64,000 nucleotides of DNA from CAWFMO01 sp963817065 (GTDB lineage Bacteria; Actinomycetota; Thermoleophilia; Solirubrobacterales; 70-9): assembly GCA_963817065.1 (NCBI GenBank), contig CAWFMO010000002.1, positions 124,001-188,000 of the forward strand, read 5' to 3'. The notes beneath the pieces are model-generated. The model was given only the letters and a program-made list of their open reading frames with translations. It had not been told where the DNA came from and did not search any database. Made by a program: the position numbers and the translations under genes. Position 1 is the first letter of the stretch, and every line of letters begins with the position of its first letter. This document shows, one piece after another, positions 1-8,082 of the stretch.

Positions 1-679
1 GGTTCTGCTGCATCGCCGCCGGGGGCGTGAGCTCGCCGCTGAGCAGCTTCAACCAGGTGTCGATCGAGACCCGGGCGACGCCGTCGGGCTCGCCGTCGCC
101 GAACCCGGCGCCGCTGGTCACCTTGCCGTCGTCGACCGCGACGTGCCAGCGCCCGCCGCCCTCGCCGACGATCTCGAATCCGGCCTTGAAGCTGTGGCCG
201 CGCGTCCATTCGGGATCGATCGCGTAGGCCAGCGCCCGGTAGATCAGGTCGGGGTCGATCGGGGCGCCGAGCTTCGCGAGCTCGCGCGGGCCGGCCTCGG
301 TGTCCATCCGCCGCAGCGCCAGAGCCTTGCGGCGCTTGCCGCGCAGCTTCAGCTTCCCGCGCAGCAGCGGGCCGACGGGGCTGCGCCCGGAGGCGAGCCG
401 GGCGAGGGTCGGGGCGTCGGTCGAGATCACGAACGCGTCTCCGTTCAGCTCGCCGCCGGCCGCGATCTCGGTGACGGTCGCGGGCCCGCCGCCGTTCGGC
501 GCCACCGACCAGGCGCCGAGCCCTTCGAGCTCGATCCGGTACTTGAGTCCCGAGGGCAGCGGCGCGGCCGCCGCGGGGAGCGAATGGAGAATCAGTCGCG
601 CCGCGAGCTCGGGGTCCGATTCGGCCATCCGGCCGAGGGCCTCGGTCGCGGTTCCGGACCCGTTCGAAGCGTTTGGCAT
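1..679 (-). CDS. SCP2-like sterol-carrier domain protein (partial, C-terminus off the left edge)
   Basis: An open frame reads leftward from an ATG at 679 to the window edge with no stop, giving 226 residues of an incomplete protein. A good Shine-Dalgarno (GAGGAGG about 6 nt upstream) supports the start. The C-terminal part (LIYRALAYAIDPEWTRGHSF, then a beta-rich stretch ending in DTWLKLLSGELTPPAAM) looks like the SCP2 sterol-binding fold used by small lipid-binding proteins. The N-terminal half (LKYRIELEGLGAWSVAP, then a Lys/Arg-rich KLRGKRRKALALR) may be a degenerate copy of the same fold. It is probably cytosolic, with no signal peptide or membrane segment. Its ligand cannot be told. It is divergent from the oxidase-like operon at 773. 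Confidence 0.6.
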   Translation of the reverse strand, partial: MPNASNGSGTATEALGRMAESDPELAARLILHSLPAAAAPLPSGLKYRIELEGLGAWSVAPNGGGPATVTEIAAGGELNGDAFVISTDAPTLARLASGRSPVGPLLRGKLKLRGKRRKALALRRMDTEAGPRELAKLGAPIDPDLIYRALAYAIDPEWTRGHSFKAGFEIVGEGGGRWHVAVDDGKVTSGAGFGDGEPDGVARVSIDTWLKLLSGELTPPAAMQQN

Positions 680-772
680 CAGGCTCCTCCTCGCTCGTCG
701 CGAAACTGGCTGCCCGGCCAGTCTAGCCCCGGGTACGGCCATGCGCACCTCCCATGAATAGAATGGCCGCCC

Positions 773-1678
773 TTGCTGGGGCTCGAGACCGCCCACTCGC
801 CGAACGCGGAAGACATCAGCACCGCCTACTGGGTGATGCTGGGGCTCGCCGCCGTTCTGATCCTCGCCTTCAACGCGGCGCTGGCGATGATGCTGGTCCG
901 TTTCCGCGCCTCGCGCGGCGCCGAGCCGAAGCGGGTCCGCGGCCGCGGCCGCACCCAGCGGCGCGTCGCGGCGGTCTTCGCGGTGCTCGCGGTCGCGCTC
1001 TTCGCCTTCGGGGTCGTCGTCACCCGCGAGGCGAGCGACGTCGAGCCCTCGGGCCCCGACGGCCTCGCGGCCGCCAACAGCCTCACCGCGCAGCGCGGCC
1101 TCTCGCTCCCCGAGGGCGGGCCCGACCCGCTGACGATCAGGGCGGTCGGCCAGCAGTGGATCTGGCGCTACGAGTACCCGAGCCCGGAGGAGGCCGGCAA
1201 CGCCCCGGTCTCCGGATCCGAAGGGCCGGCCGTCGACACCGGCAGCGTCGGCTCCAGCGCCCAGAGCTTCGCCGACGTCTTCTCCTACTACGACCTCGTC
1301 GTGCCGGTCGACACCACGGTCAAGCTCGACATCGAGTCGACCGACGTCGTCCACCGCTGGTGGGTGCCGGAGCTCGGCGGCAAGTTCGACGCCGTCCCCG
1401 GGCGGCCCAACAGCGCCTGGTTCCGCGCCGACGAGGAGGGCGTCTACGACGGCCAGTCGGCGGCGTTCTCCGGGGTCTCCTACGCCACGATGAGGACCCG
1501 TGTCCGCGTCGTCACGTCCCGAGGATACCAGGCATGGCTCAGCGAGCAGGCCGCCGACATCGAGGAGGCCCAGGCGGCGGTCCAGGAGGAACTCACGACC
1601 CGGGTGCCCACCGCCGCTGACCAGGGCGAGGGCAATCTGCCGGGCAGCGAGCCCGCCGAGTCCGAGGACGACCAATGA
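773..1678 (+). CDS. Cytochrome c oxidase subunit II-like protein lacking CuA ligands
   Basis: The 301-aa protein has the CoxB architecture: two N-terminal membrane helices (about 15-46 and 64-85), then a periplasmic cupredoxin domain with QQWIWRYEYP and VVHRWWVPELGGKFDAVPG. In canonical subunit II the CuA site is H...CxExCxxxHxxM. Here only His194 and Met240 remain: the Cys pair is Ser229 and Ser233, the Glu is Ala231 and the second His is Tyr237 (GQSAAFSGVSYATM). The paralogue at 11145-11909 keeps the whole site. A copper A centre is therefore not expected. About 28 residues are inserted after the aromatic motif and the C-terminus is acidic. The start is TTG, with TAGAAT 8 nt upstream, suggesting a leaderless mRNA. 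It heads an operon with a ligand-less subunit I homologue, ctaA and ctaB. A quinol-oxidase-type subunit II is the main alternative, but the partner subunit argues against it. Confidence 0.88.
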   Translation: MLGLETAHSPNAEDISTAYWVMLGLAAVLILAFNAALAMMLVRFRASRGAEPKRVRGRGRTQRRVAAVFAVLAVALFAFGVVVTREASDVEPSGPDGLAAANSLTAQRGLSLPEGGPDPLTIRAVGQQWIWRYEYPSPEEAGNAPVSGSEGPAVDTGSVGSSAQSFADVFSYYDLVVPVDTTVKLDIESTDVVHRWWVPELGGKFDAVPGRPNSAWFRADEEGVYDGQSAAFSGVSYATMRTRVRVVTSRGYQAWLSEQAADIEEAQAAVQEELTTRVPTAADQGEGNLPGSEPAESEDDQ

Positions 1679-1730
1679 GGCCCTACCGGGTCCTCATCCA
1701 CGGACGTCTGACCCTCCAGGAGAATCAGCG

Positions 1731-3436
1731 ATGAGCCTTCCCACCAACGGCGCCTTCCCCGAGCCCCACCCCGAGATCGTCGCCGAGGGGATCCCGGCGC
1801 CGCGGCCGCGCTGGGTCGAGCTCGCGACGAGCGGCGACCACAAGGACGTCGGCCGGATGCTGATCGCCGGCGCGCTCAGCTTCCTCGTCGTCGCGCTGGT
1901 CGAGTTCCTGATCATGCGGCTCCAGCTCGCTGTGCCCGAGAGCGACCTGATCACCCCCACCCTCTTCAACCGGATGATGACCCTGAACGGGGCGACGCTG
2001 GTCTTCTTCTTCGCCCTGCCGCTGATGTTCGGGCTCTTCACCTACGTCGTGCCGCTCCAGATCGGCGCGCGAAAGCTCGCCTTCCCGCGGCTCGCCAACT
2101 TCTCGTTCTGGCTCTTCGCGGTCGGCGGCCTGGCGCTCTACTCGACGATCATCTTCACGCCCCCCGACGTCGGCGTTAACCCCTGGCCGCCGCTCTCCGA
2201 CACGGCTTTCGCGACCAACAACGGGGTCGACGCCTGGATCCTCGGCTGCGGGCTCTCGCTCGCCGGGATGGTGCTGCTGGCGATCAACCTCGTCGCGACG
2301 CTGCGGCGAATGCGCGCGCCGGGGATGGCCTGGCGGCGGGTGCCGCTGTTCTCGTGGTCGGCCGCGATCTCCTCCTACGCGTTGATCGTCGCCGGCTCGG
2401 CGATGCTCGCGGCGCTCACGATGCTCGAGATCGACCGCCACTTCTCGGGGATCTTCTTCGACGCCGGCCAGGGCGGCGCGCCGCTCTACTGGCAGCACCT
2501 GAGCTGGATCTTCTTCACCGCCGTCTGGCTGATCCTGCTGCTGCCCGCGATCGGCGCGATCTCCGAGATCCTCGCCGTCTTCTCGGGCAAGCCGCCGTTC
2601 GGGCGCGGCGCCGTCGCCGCCTCGATGGTCGCGATCGCGGTCCTCGGGCTGCTGGCCTGGATGCAGAACATGTTCACCGCCGGGATCCCCGAGCGGCTTC
2701 CTTTACTTCGCCCAGGCCGCGGCGCTGCTGGCGGTGATCCCGTTCGGGGTCGTGCTCTTCAATTGGATCGCGACCCTCGCGGGCGGCGCGATCCGGTTGC
2801 GGGCGCCGTTGCTGTTCGCGGTCGGAGCGGCCGGGCTGATCTCGATCGGACTCGCGCTCGAGCTGATGCAGAGCCTGATCCCTGTCGCCTGGCAGCTCGC
2901 CGACACCGCCTCGGCGACGGCGGCGACCGGGTACGTCCTGGTCGGCGGCGGCGTGCTCGGCGGCCTCGCGGCGCTCCACTACTGGTACCCGAAGATGACC
3001 GGGCGGACGATGGGCGAGACGCTGGCGGCGATCTCGCTGGCGCTGATCGTGCTCGGCGCCCACCTGACCTTCATTCCGATGTTCATCGCCGGGCTCGAGG
3101 GCCAGCCGGTCGACATCTACAAGTACTACGAGGGCCAGGGCCTCGACACCCTCAACCTGATCTCGACGATCGGCGCCTTCGTGCTCGCCGCCGGGATCGT
3201 CGCCAGCGTCGTCAACGCCCTGGTCAGCCTCGAGTCGGGCGCGACCGCCTCGGACGACCCCTGGCGCGGCGAGACGATCGAGTGGTTCGCCACCTCGCCG
3301 CCGCCCGAGCACAACTTCGACGTCATCCCCGACGTCCGCAGCGCCGCAGCCGCTGCGCGACATCCGCGACGCCGCGGGAGCCAAGATCGGCGCCCCGCGA
3401 GCCCCGTCGGGAGCCTCGGGCGAGCCTGTAGCCTGA
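1731..3436 (+). pseudogene. Haem-copper oxidase subunit I-like protein with all metal ligands missing; two frameshifts
   Basis: Start ATG 1731 follows AGGAG at 8 nt. The frame is broken at about 2694 and again near 3347; deleting one base at each (GIPE|GFLYFAQ and RSA|EPLRDIRD) restores an about 568-aa CoxA-like chain ending at TGA 3434-3436. Fold landmarks are intact: AFPRLANFSFW, LHYWYPKMTGR, DPWRGETIEWFATSPPP, HNFDVIP. Aligned without gaps to the paralogue at 9197-11158, every cofactor ligand is replaced: low-spin haem His to Asn86 and Gly400, high-spin haem His to Ala398, CuB His to Thr263, Gln312 and Asn313. The cross-linked Tyr is Leu267 and the K-channel Lys is Val341. It could not reduce oxygen. 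Either it is a non-catalytic membrane protein still under fold selection and the frameshifts are sequencing errors, or it is a recently broken gene. Confidence 0.85.
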
Positions 3437-3441
3437 GCGCG

Positions 3442-4464
3442 ATGAGCAACGCCCCGGTCGGCGGGACCGGCGAGCTTCGCCGCTTTCGCCGCCTTGTCGA
3501 AATCACCATCCTCACGACCTTCGGCCTGATCGTCCTCGGCGGGATCGTCCGCGTCAGCGACTCCGGCCTCGGCTGCGGCCCTTCGGGCAGCGGCACCCAC
3601 GGCTGGCCGCTGTGCGGCGGCCGGGCGCTCCCCTTCCTCGAGGACAACGCGATCATCGAGTTCACTCACCGGGCGGTGGCGGGGGTTGTCATCGTGCTGA
3701 TCGGGCTGCTCGCCTGGCGCGCCTACAAGGGCCTGCGCGAGCTGCGCTGGCCGCTGCGCGGGACGCTGCTCGCCGGCGGTCTCGTCCTCGTCCAGGCCGG
3801 GCTCGGCGGGCTGACGGTCGAGAAGAACCTCGCCGAGGAGCTCGTCGCCGCCCACCTCTGCCTCGCGATGCTGCTGCTCGGGACGCTGCTCTGGCTCGAC
3901 CTCACGGCGCGCCGCGCCGAGGGCTCCGAGCCGGCGGTTCCCAAGCCGCGCCGCGGGCTGCGGGCGCTCGCGGGTATCGCCGCGGTCGTCCTGCTCGGCG
4001 CGATCGTCGCCGGCGGCTACATCGCCGGGACCGAGAAGGAGGGCGCCGACGGCCCGGTGGTCGTCAACGGCGCCCACCTCGCCTGCGGCGAGCAGTTCCC
4101 GCTCTGCACCGACCGCTTCCTGCCCTTCGGCGAGACGCGGCTCGTCGACATCCACCTCACCCACCGGGTCCTCGTCTACGCCGCGACGCTGGCGATCGCC
4201 GCGCTGCTGACGATGCTGCTGCTCTCGGGGGTCCGCTCGAGGTTGATCGCGGCCGCGGGCGGGCTGCTGGCGCTGCAGCTGCTGCTCGGGGCGCTCAACG
4301 TCTGGCTCGGCAAGCACGCCTCGCTCGTCGTCGCCCACCTGACCGTCGGGACGCTGCTCTGGAGCACCGTCTTGCTGATCGGGATGCGCTACGCGTGGGC
4401 CGGCGCCCCGGCCCGCAACCCGACCCGGGACGGCGGGGCCGAGGCCTCGACCGCGCCCGCCTGA
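3442..4464 (+). CDS. ctaA: Haem A synthase (COX15/CtaA family)
   Basis: The 340-aa polytopic protein should oxidise the C8 methyl of haem O to make haem A for aa3-type oxidases. The four family histidines are visible in FTHRAVAGVVI, AAHLCLAMLLL, LTHRVLVYAAT and VAHLTVGTLLW, placed as two four-helix halves. The first extracellular loop has the Cys pair (LGCGPSGSGTHGWPLCGG) seen in type-B CtaA, and the second loop has ACGEQFPLC. Start ATG 3442 lies 7 nt after TAGCCT, so it may have its own leaderless promoter even though it sits 5 bp after the upstream reading frame. ctaB follows after 15 bp, so the last two haem A steps are co-encoded. Confidence 0.93.
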   Translation: MSNAPVGGTGELRRFRRLVEITILTTFGLIVLGGIVRVSDSGLGCGPSGSGTHGWPLCGGRALPFLEDNAIIEFTHRAVAGVVIVLIGLLAWRAYKGLRELRWPLRGTLLAGGLVLVQAGLGGLTVEKNLAEELVAAHLCLAMLLLGTLLWLDLTARRAEGSEPAVPKPRRGLRALAGIAAVVLLGAIVAGGYIAGTEKEGADGPVVVNGAHLACGEQFPLCTDRFLPFGETRLVDIHLTHRVLVYAATLAIAALLTMLLLSGVRSRLIAAAGGLLALQLLLGALNVWLGKHASLVVAHLTVGTLLWSTVLLIGMRYAWAGAPARNPTRDGGAEASTAPA

Positions 4465-4479
4465 CGAGTTCGGGAGAAT

Positions 4480-5457
4480 GTGAGCGTGGAAGCGAAGACG
4501 ACGACCAGACCGCTGATCGACACCGGGCGCGGGGCGCGCCCCGGGGTCGCGGTCCCGCCGCGGCGCGATCCGGCCGCCGCGCGGCGCCCGGCGCTCGCGA
4601 TCGCCCGCGACTACGTCGAGCTGACCAAGCCGCGCGTGCTCTCGCTGCTGTTGCTGACGACGCTCGCGGCGATGCTCGTCGCCGCCCCCGGCGGCGTCGC
4701 GCTCTCGACGATCGTGCTGACGATGATCGGCGGCTACATGGCCGCCGGCGGCGCCGGGGCGATCAACCACTACCTCGAGCGCGACGCCGACGCGCGCATG
4801 GAGCGCACCTGCACCCGGCCGCTCGCCAGCGGGCGAATCGCGCCCGCGCGCGGGCTCGCGTTCGGGATCGCGCTCGGCGTCGGATCGATCGCGCTGCTCG
4901 GGCTCGCGGTCAACCCGCTCTCGGCCGCGCTCGCCGCCGCCGGGCTGCTCGGCTACGTCTTCGTCTACACGCTCTGGCTCAAGCCGCGGACGCCGCAGAA
5001 CATCGTCCTCGGCGGCGCCGCGGGCGCCGTCCCGCCGCTGGTCGGCTGGGCCGCGGCGACGGGCGAGATCTCGGGCGGCGCGCTGTGGCTGTTCGCGATC
5101 GTCTTCTTCTGGACCCCGCCCCACTTCTGGGCGCTCTCGCTGCTGATCGCCGACGACTACGCGAGGACCGGGTTCCCGATGCTGCCCGTCGTCCGCGGCG
5201 AGGCCGCGACCAGGCACCAGATCCTCGCCTACTCGGTGCTGCTCGTCGCGCTCACGGCCGTCCCGTTCGCGACCGGCCTCTTCGGGGCGCTCTACCTCGC
5301 CGCGGCGCTCGCCCTCGGCACCGGGTTCGTCGCGCTCGCGGCGGCGCTCGCGCTGCGGCCCTCGCGCGCGGCGGCGCGGCGCCTCTACCTGAGCTCGCTG
5401 CTCTACCTGGCGCTGCTCTTCTGTGCGATGGCCCTCGACCGGGCCCTGGCCGTATAG
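4480..5457 (+). CDS. ctaB: Protohaem IX farnesyltransferase (haem O synthase)
   Basis: The 325-aa UbiA-family membrane prenyltransferase adds a farnesyl group to haem B, giving haem O for CtaA. Family motifs are clear: ELTKPRVLSLLLLTTLAAM at the first helix, the Asp-rich site NHYLERDADARMERT, then YTLWLKPRTPQNIVLGGAAG and WTPPHFWALSLLIADDYART. About 40 residues of disordered, Arg-rich N-terminus precede the first helix, slightly longer than usual. The GTG start at 4480 has GGGAG only 3 nt away; the GTG at 4486 (VEAKTT) gives better spacing and may be the real start. It is in the operon with ctaA. Confidence 0.94.
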   Translation: MSVEAKTTTRPLIDTGRGARPGVAVPPRRDPAAARRPALAIARDYVELTKPRVLSLLLLTTLAAMLVAAPGGVALSTIVLTMIGGYMAAGGAGAINHYLERDADARMERTCTRPLASGRIAPARGLAFGIALGVGSIALLGLAVNPLSAALAAAGLLGYVFVYTLWLKPRTPQNIVLGGAAGAVPPLVGWAAATGEISGGALWLFAIVFFWTPPHFWALSLLIADDYARTGFPMLPVVRGEAATRHQILAYSVLLVALTAVPFATGLFGALYLAAALALGTGFVALAAALALRPSRAAARRLYLSSLLYLALLFCAMALDRALAV

Positions 5458-5467
5458 GCTGCCGCGC

Positions 5468-5575
5468 GTGGACCGCGAGAGCGCCGACAGGACCATCCGC
5501 GCCGGGCTCGGCGCCGCCGCCTGGGCGCTGGCGATCTTCGGCCTCGCCTTCTACGTCGCGGTCCTCTACCTCTGA
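5468..5575 (+). CDS. Very small single-helix membrane protein
   Basis: A 35-aa frame reads VDRESADRTIRAGLGAAAW and then one hydrophobic helix (LAIFGLAFYVAVLYL) to the stop. GTG 5468 is preceded by TAGGCT with a 7-nt gap, the local leaderless pattern, and the stop overlaps the next start (TGATG at 5573-5577). Third codon positions are G/C-rich like its neighbours, which supports coding. Placement after ctaA and ctaB suggests an accessory peptide of oxidase assembly, but no family could be assigned. Confidence 0.55.
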   Translation: MDRESADRTIRAGLGAAAWALAIFGLAFYVAVLYL

Positions 5576-5829
5576 TGGCGGTCCACGAGCCGAGCGAGCT
5601 GATCTACCCGCCGCGCTCCTCGTGGCTGCCGGCGATCCTCGCCGCGGGCCTCGGAGGCCTGATCACGGGCCTGTTCACGTGGTGGCCCTTCGCGCTGATC
5701 GGCGGCGCCGTCGCGCTGCTCGCGCTCCGGGCCTGGATCCGCGACGCCGGCCGCGAGCACACCCGGCTGCCGCGCCGCCAGCGCGCCTCGACGGCGCCGC
5801 TGCCGCTTCGCCCTCCACCGCGGGGTTGA
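5575..5829 (+). CDS. Small two-helix membrane protein of the ctaA/ctaB locus
   Basis: This 84-aa protein starts at ATG 5575, overlapping the stop of the 35-aa gene. An N-terminal EPSELIYPPRSSW segment is followed by two hydrophobic helices (WLPAILAAGLGGLITGLF and FALIGGAVALLALRAWI) and a basic tail. Small proteins of this kind often accompany aa3 oxidase genes in actinobacteria as subunit IV-like components. It is shorter than typical actinobacterial CtaF, so that assignment is only a guess from position and topology. It is the last gene of the plus-strand operon; 89 bp separate it from the convergent CBS gene. Confidence 0.6.
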   Translation: MAVHEPSELIYPPRSSWLPAILAAGLGGLITGLFTWWPFALIGGAVALLALRAWIRDAGREHTRLPRRQRASTAPLPLRPPPRG

Positions 5830-5918
5830 CGGCTTCGCCATTAGGTCGCGGCCGCGGGCGCCGCAGATATTCGTCGCGGCTGCAAGCAGCCGCTCTCAAA
5901 TAGGGCGGCTGGCGGCCG

Positions 5919-6320
5919 CTAAGGCGGCGTGACCGAGACCGTCGCGCCGGCGGTCGTCCAGACGCGGACGATGTCGCGCATCGAGAGCACGCCGACGAGC
6001 TCGCCGCCGTCGACGACGACGAGGTGGCGGATGTTGCGCTGGGTCATCTCGTGGGCGGCGCGCTCGAGGCTCCAGTCGGGCGCGGCCGAGATCACCGAGT
6101 CGCTCATGTGGTCGCAGACCTTCTCCTCGTCGGGATCCTCGCCGGCGCCGATCGAGTAGAGGATGTCGCGCTCGGTGATGATCCTCGGGCCCGGATGCTC
6201 GTCGTCGAAGACGAGCGCCGCGCCGGTCCCCTTCTCGGTCATCTTCCGCGAGGTTTCGCGGAGCGTGTGCGAGGGCCCGACCGCGAGCACGATGCTCGAC
6301 ATTCCCTGCCGGACCTCCAT
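5919..6320 (-). CDS. Two-CBS-domain protein
   Basis: The 133-aa protein consists almost entirely of a Bateman module. CBS 1 covers roughly residues 10-65 (TLRETSRKMTEKGTGAALVF...RIITERDIL) and CBS 2 roughly 75-130 (SLERAAHEMTQRNIRHLVVVDGGELVGVLSMRDIVR). Such stand-alone pairs bind adenosine nucleotides and act as energy or redox sensors, but no effector domain is attached. ATG 6320 is chosen because GAAAGG lies about 5 nt upstream; an upstream extension to 6392 has no coding character. It is convergent with the oxidase-like operon and divergent from the cytochrome c gene at 6594. Confidence 0.87.
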   Translation of the reverse strand: MEVRQGMSSIVLAVGPSHTLRETSRKMTEKGTGAALVFDDEHPGPRIITERDILYSIGAGEDPDEEKVCDHMSDSVISAAPDWSLERAAHEMTQRNIRHLVVVDGGELVGVLSMRDIVRVWTTAGATVSVTPP

Positions 6321-6593
6321 CAGACCTTTCCGATGGCGCAGGTGCCCCGTCCGACAATGGTGGTCCGCTTCTGGCGAGCGAGGGTCAAGCATGGCAAGGA
6401 CGCAGGGTGCCGGAATAGCGGCGCTATTTCGGCGACTGAGGACGCAGCCAGGCGCCGACCCGCAGCCGCCAGAACGGAGCAGCCATTGGCGGACGGGGCG
6501 CTAGTACGCATCGGCGCAAGCTTATCCAATGGACTCGAGCGAGAAACGCGCCGCGGCCGCGGCTACGCGGGGCCCGAGATATAGGATGCCCGC
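6321..6593. promoter_or_regulatory. Divergent intergenic region between the CBS protein and the cytochrome c gene
   Basis: This 273-bp gap separates two outward-facing genes. On the plus strand TAGGAT at 6582-6587 is the likely -10 box of the cytochrome c gene. A 15-bp inverted repeat (AATAGCG-g-CGCTATT, 6414-6428) lies mid-region and could be an operator, but nothing ties it to a regulator. No open frame with the local codon bias and no RNA fold was recognised. Confidence 0.4.
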
Positions 6594-7265
6594 GTGCCCA
6601 GGGTGATCTCAGTCATAGCCGCGCTCGCGGTGGTCGCGCTCGTCAGCGGCTGCGACCTCCAGGAGGACGCCGACAAGGCCAACGGCCGGATGCTCTTCCA
6701 GGAGAAGTGCGGCACCTGCCACAGCCTCGCTGAGGCGGGCACGTCGGCCGACATCGGGCCGGATCTCGACGCCGCCTTCGCGCAGGCGCGCGCCGACGGC
6801 ATGGACTCCGACACGATCGAGGGCGTCGTCTCCGCGCAGGTCGAGAACCCGCGCCCGGCGCCCCCCGAGGAGGTCGACATCTACATGCCCGCCGGGCTGG
6901 TCGAGGGCGACGACCTCGAGGCGGTCTCGGCCTACGTCGGCAGCGTGGCCGGGGTCCCGGGCATCAAGCCGCCCAAGCTTCCGCCCGAGGAGCTCTTCGC
7001 CCAGCAGTGCGGGATCTGCCACACGCTCGCCGCCGCCGGCTCGAGCTCTACCACCGGCCCCGACCTCGACCAGTCGCTGGCCGGCAAGGACGCCGCCTTC
7101 ATCAAGGAATCGATCATCTCCCCCGACATGGTCCTCGCCTCCGGCTTCGAGGCCGGGATCATGCCCGACACCTTCGCGACGACGCTGACCCCGGAGGACA
7201 TCGACGGGCTGGTCAAGTACATCCAGCAGAGCGTCGGCGGCGGCGGAGCCGCCAAGGGCGGCTAG
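6594..7265 (+). CDS. Dihaem c-type cytochrome lipoprotein
   Basis: The 223-aa protein carries two class I cytochrome c modules. A lipoprotein signal ends at LVSGC (Cys20), so it should be anchored outside the membrane. The haem motifs are CGTCH (39-43) and CGICH (139-143); probable axial Met ligands are in DIYMPAGLV and AGIMPDTF. The GTG start at 6594 has TAGGAT 6 nt upstream, consistent with leaderless transcription. It lies between the two oxidase loci and converges on the coxC side, so it probably donates electrons to the conventional oxidase. The gene ends by overlapping the opposite-strand small membrane gene by 4 bp. Confidence 0.9.
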   Translation: MPRVISVIAALAVVALVSGCDLQEDADKANGRMLFQEKCGTCHSLAEAGTSADIGPDLDAAFAQARADGMDSDTIEGVVSAQVENPRPAPPEEVDIYMPAGLVEGDDLEAVSAYVGSVAGVPGIKPPKLPPEELFAQQCGICHTLAAAGSSSTTGPDLDQSLAGKDAAFIKESIISPDMVLASGFEAGIMPDTFATTLTPEDIDGLVKYIQQSVGGGGAAKGG

Positions 7266-7498
7266 CGCTCCGGACTACCGATCGCCTCGCGCAGCCAGCG
7301 CCAGGCGAGCACCGCCGCGACTACGAGCAGCACGAGACCCAGCAGGGCACCCGCGGTCTCGCCCGCGACCAGGGTCACCGCGATCACGATCGCCGCCGCG
7401 ATCCCGACCACGACCAAGAGCCGGAACGCGTCGCCCTCGTTTCGAAACGGGTTGCGCAGGGCTAGAGGATGTAGACGGCCGTGTAGACGATGATCCAC
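7262..7498 (-). CDS. Small two-helix membrane protein downstream of coxC
   Basis: A frame of up to 78 aa follows coxC on the same strand. The conserved-looking part is RNPFRNEGDAFRLLVVVG, then two hydrophobic helices (about residues 28-45 and 49-66) and a short charged tail. The ATG at 7498 would overlap coxC by 37 bp; a later non-ATG start just after the coxC stop is equally possible, so the 5' end is uncertain. Position as the last gene of the coxB-coxA-usp-coxC operon suggests a subunit IV-like or assembly peptide. The stop overlaps that of the cytochrome c gene on the other strand. Confidence 0.55.
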   Translation of the reverse strand: MDHRLHGRLHPLALRNPFRNEGDAFRLLVVVGIAAAIVIAVTLVAGETAGALLGLVLLVVAAVLAWRWLREAIGSPER

Positions 7499-8082
7499 AT
7501 CACGTCTACGAAGTGCCAGTAGATCCCCGGGACCTCGACGCCGAGGTGGTCCTTGGCGTCGGGGCCGAAATGTCCCCTGAAGGCGCGCACGGCCGCGAAC
7601 GTGAGCAGGGTCAGGCCGACGAAGACGTGGGCGCCGTGGAGGCCGGTGAGGCCGTAGAAGATCGAGCCGAAGGCGCCGTCGCGGGCGCTGAAGCCGATGT
7701 GGATGTACTCGTTGATCTGGATGAAGAGGAACGCCGAGCCGAGCAGGATCGTCGCGACGAGCCCCATCTTGAGCGCACGGGCGTTGCCGCGGCGGACACC
7801 TTCGAGCGCCCAGTGGATCGTGAAGCTCGAGGAGATCAGGATCGCGGTGTTGACGCCGGCGACCGCGACCGGGAGCTCGAAGCCCTCCGGGGGCCAGGGG
7901 CCGTCGTTGGCGACGACGCGGATGAAGAAGTAGGAGGCGAAGAAGGCCCCGAACAGCATCGCCTCGGTGACGATGAAGAGCAGGATGCCGAGCGTCTGGC
8001 GGTCGATCCGCGAGCTCTGGTTGGCCTCCGGAGGCCCGTGGTGGTGCTCCTCGTGCGCGACGGTGGCGGTGGCGCTCTCCAC
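7462..8082 (-). CDS. coxC: Cytochrome c oxidase subunit III
   Basis: The 206-aa protein has a His/Glu-rich N-terminus (AHEEHHHGPPEAN) followed by five membrane helices, the short CoxC form without the first two helices of mitochondrial COX3. Typical stretches are TEAMLFGAFFASYFFIRV, GLTGLHGAHVFVGL and IYWHFVDVMWIIVYTAVYIL. The GTG start at 8082 overlaps the stop of the Usp-like gene by one base (TAGTG), which fixes the start. It belongs to the conventional aa3-type complex with coxA and coxB upstream and completes the core proton-pumping enzyme. Confidence 0.95.
   Translation of the reverse strand: MESATATVAHEEHHHGPPEANQSSRIDRQTLGILLFIVTEAMLFGAFFASYFFIRVVANDGPWPPEGFELPVAVAGVNTAILISSSFTIHWALEGVRRGNARALKMGLVATILLGSAFLFIQINEYIHIGFSARDGAFGSIFYGLTGLHGAHVFVGLTLLTFAAVRAFRGHFGPDAKDHLGVEVPGIYWHFVDVMWIIVYTAVYIL

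Noticed and set aside
773..3436. The locus as an ordinary quinol oxidase, whose subunit II naturally lacks CuA.
   Set aside because: Quinol oxidases keep all six histidines in subunit I; here all six are replaced.
2674..5496. A 940-codon open frame on the minus strand across the subunit I/ctaA/ctaB region.
   Set aside because: It is the mirror of the plus-strand genes in very GC-rich DNA: composition is Arg/Glu/Asp/Gln-rich with no domain, and the plus strand carries recognisable families throughout.
6414..6428. Palindrome AATAGCG-g-CGCTATT as an operator of the cytochrome c gene.
   Set aside because: It is more than 150 bp from either start codon, short, and not repeated elsewhere in the window; kept only as a note.
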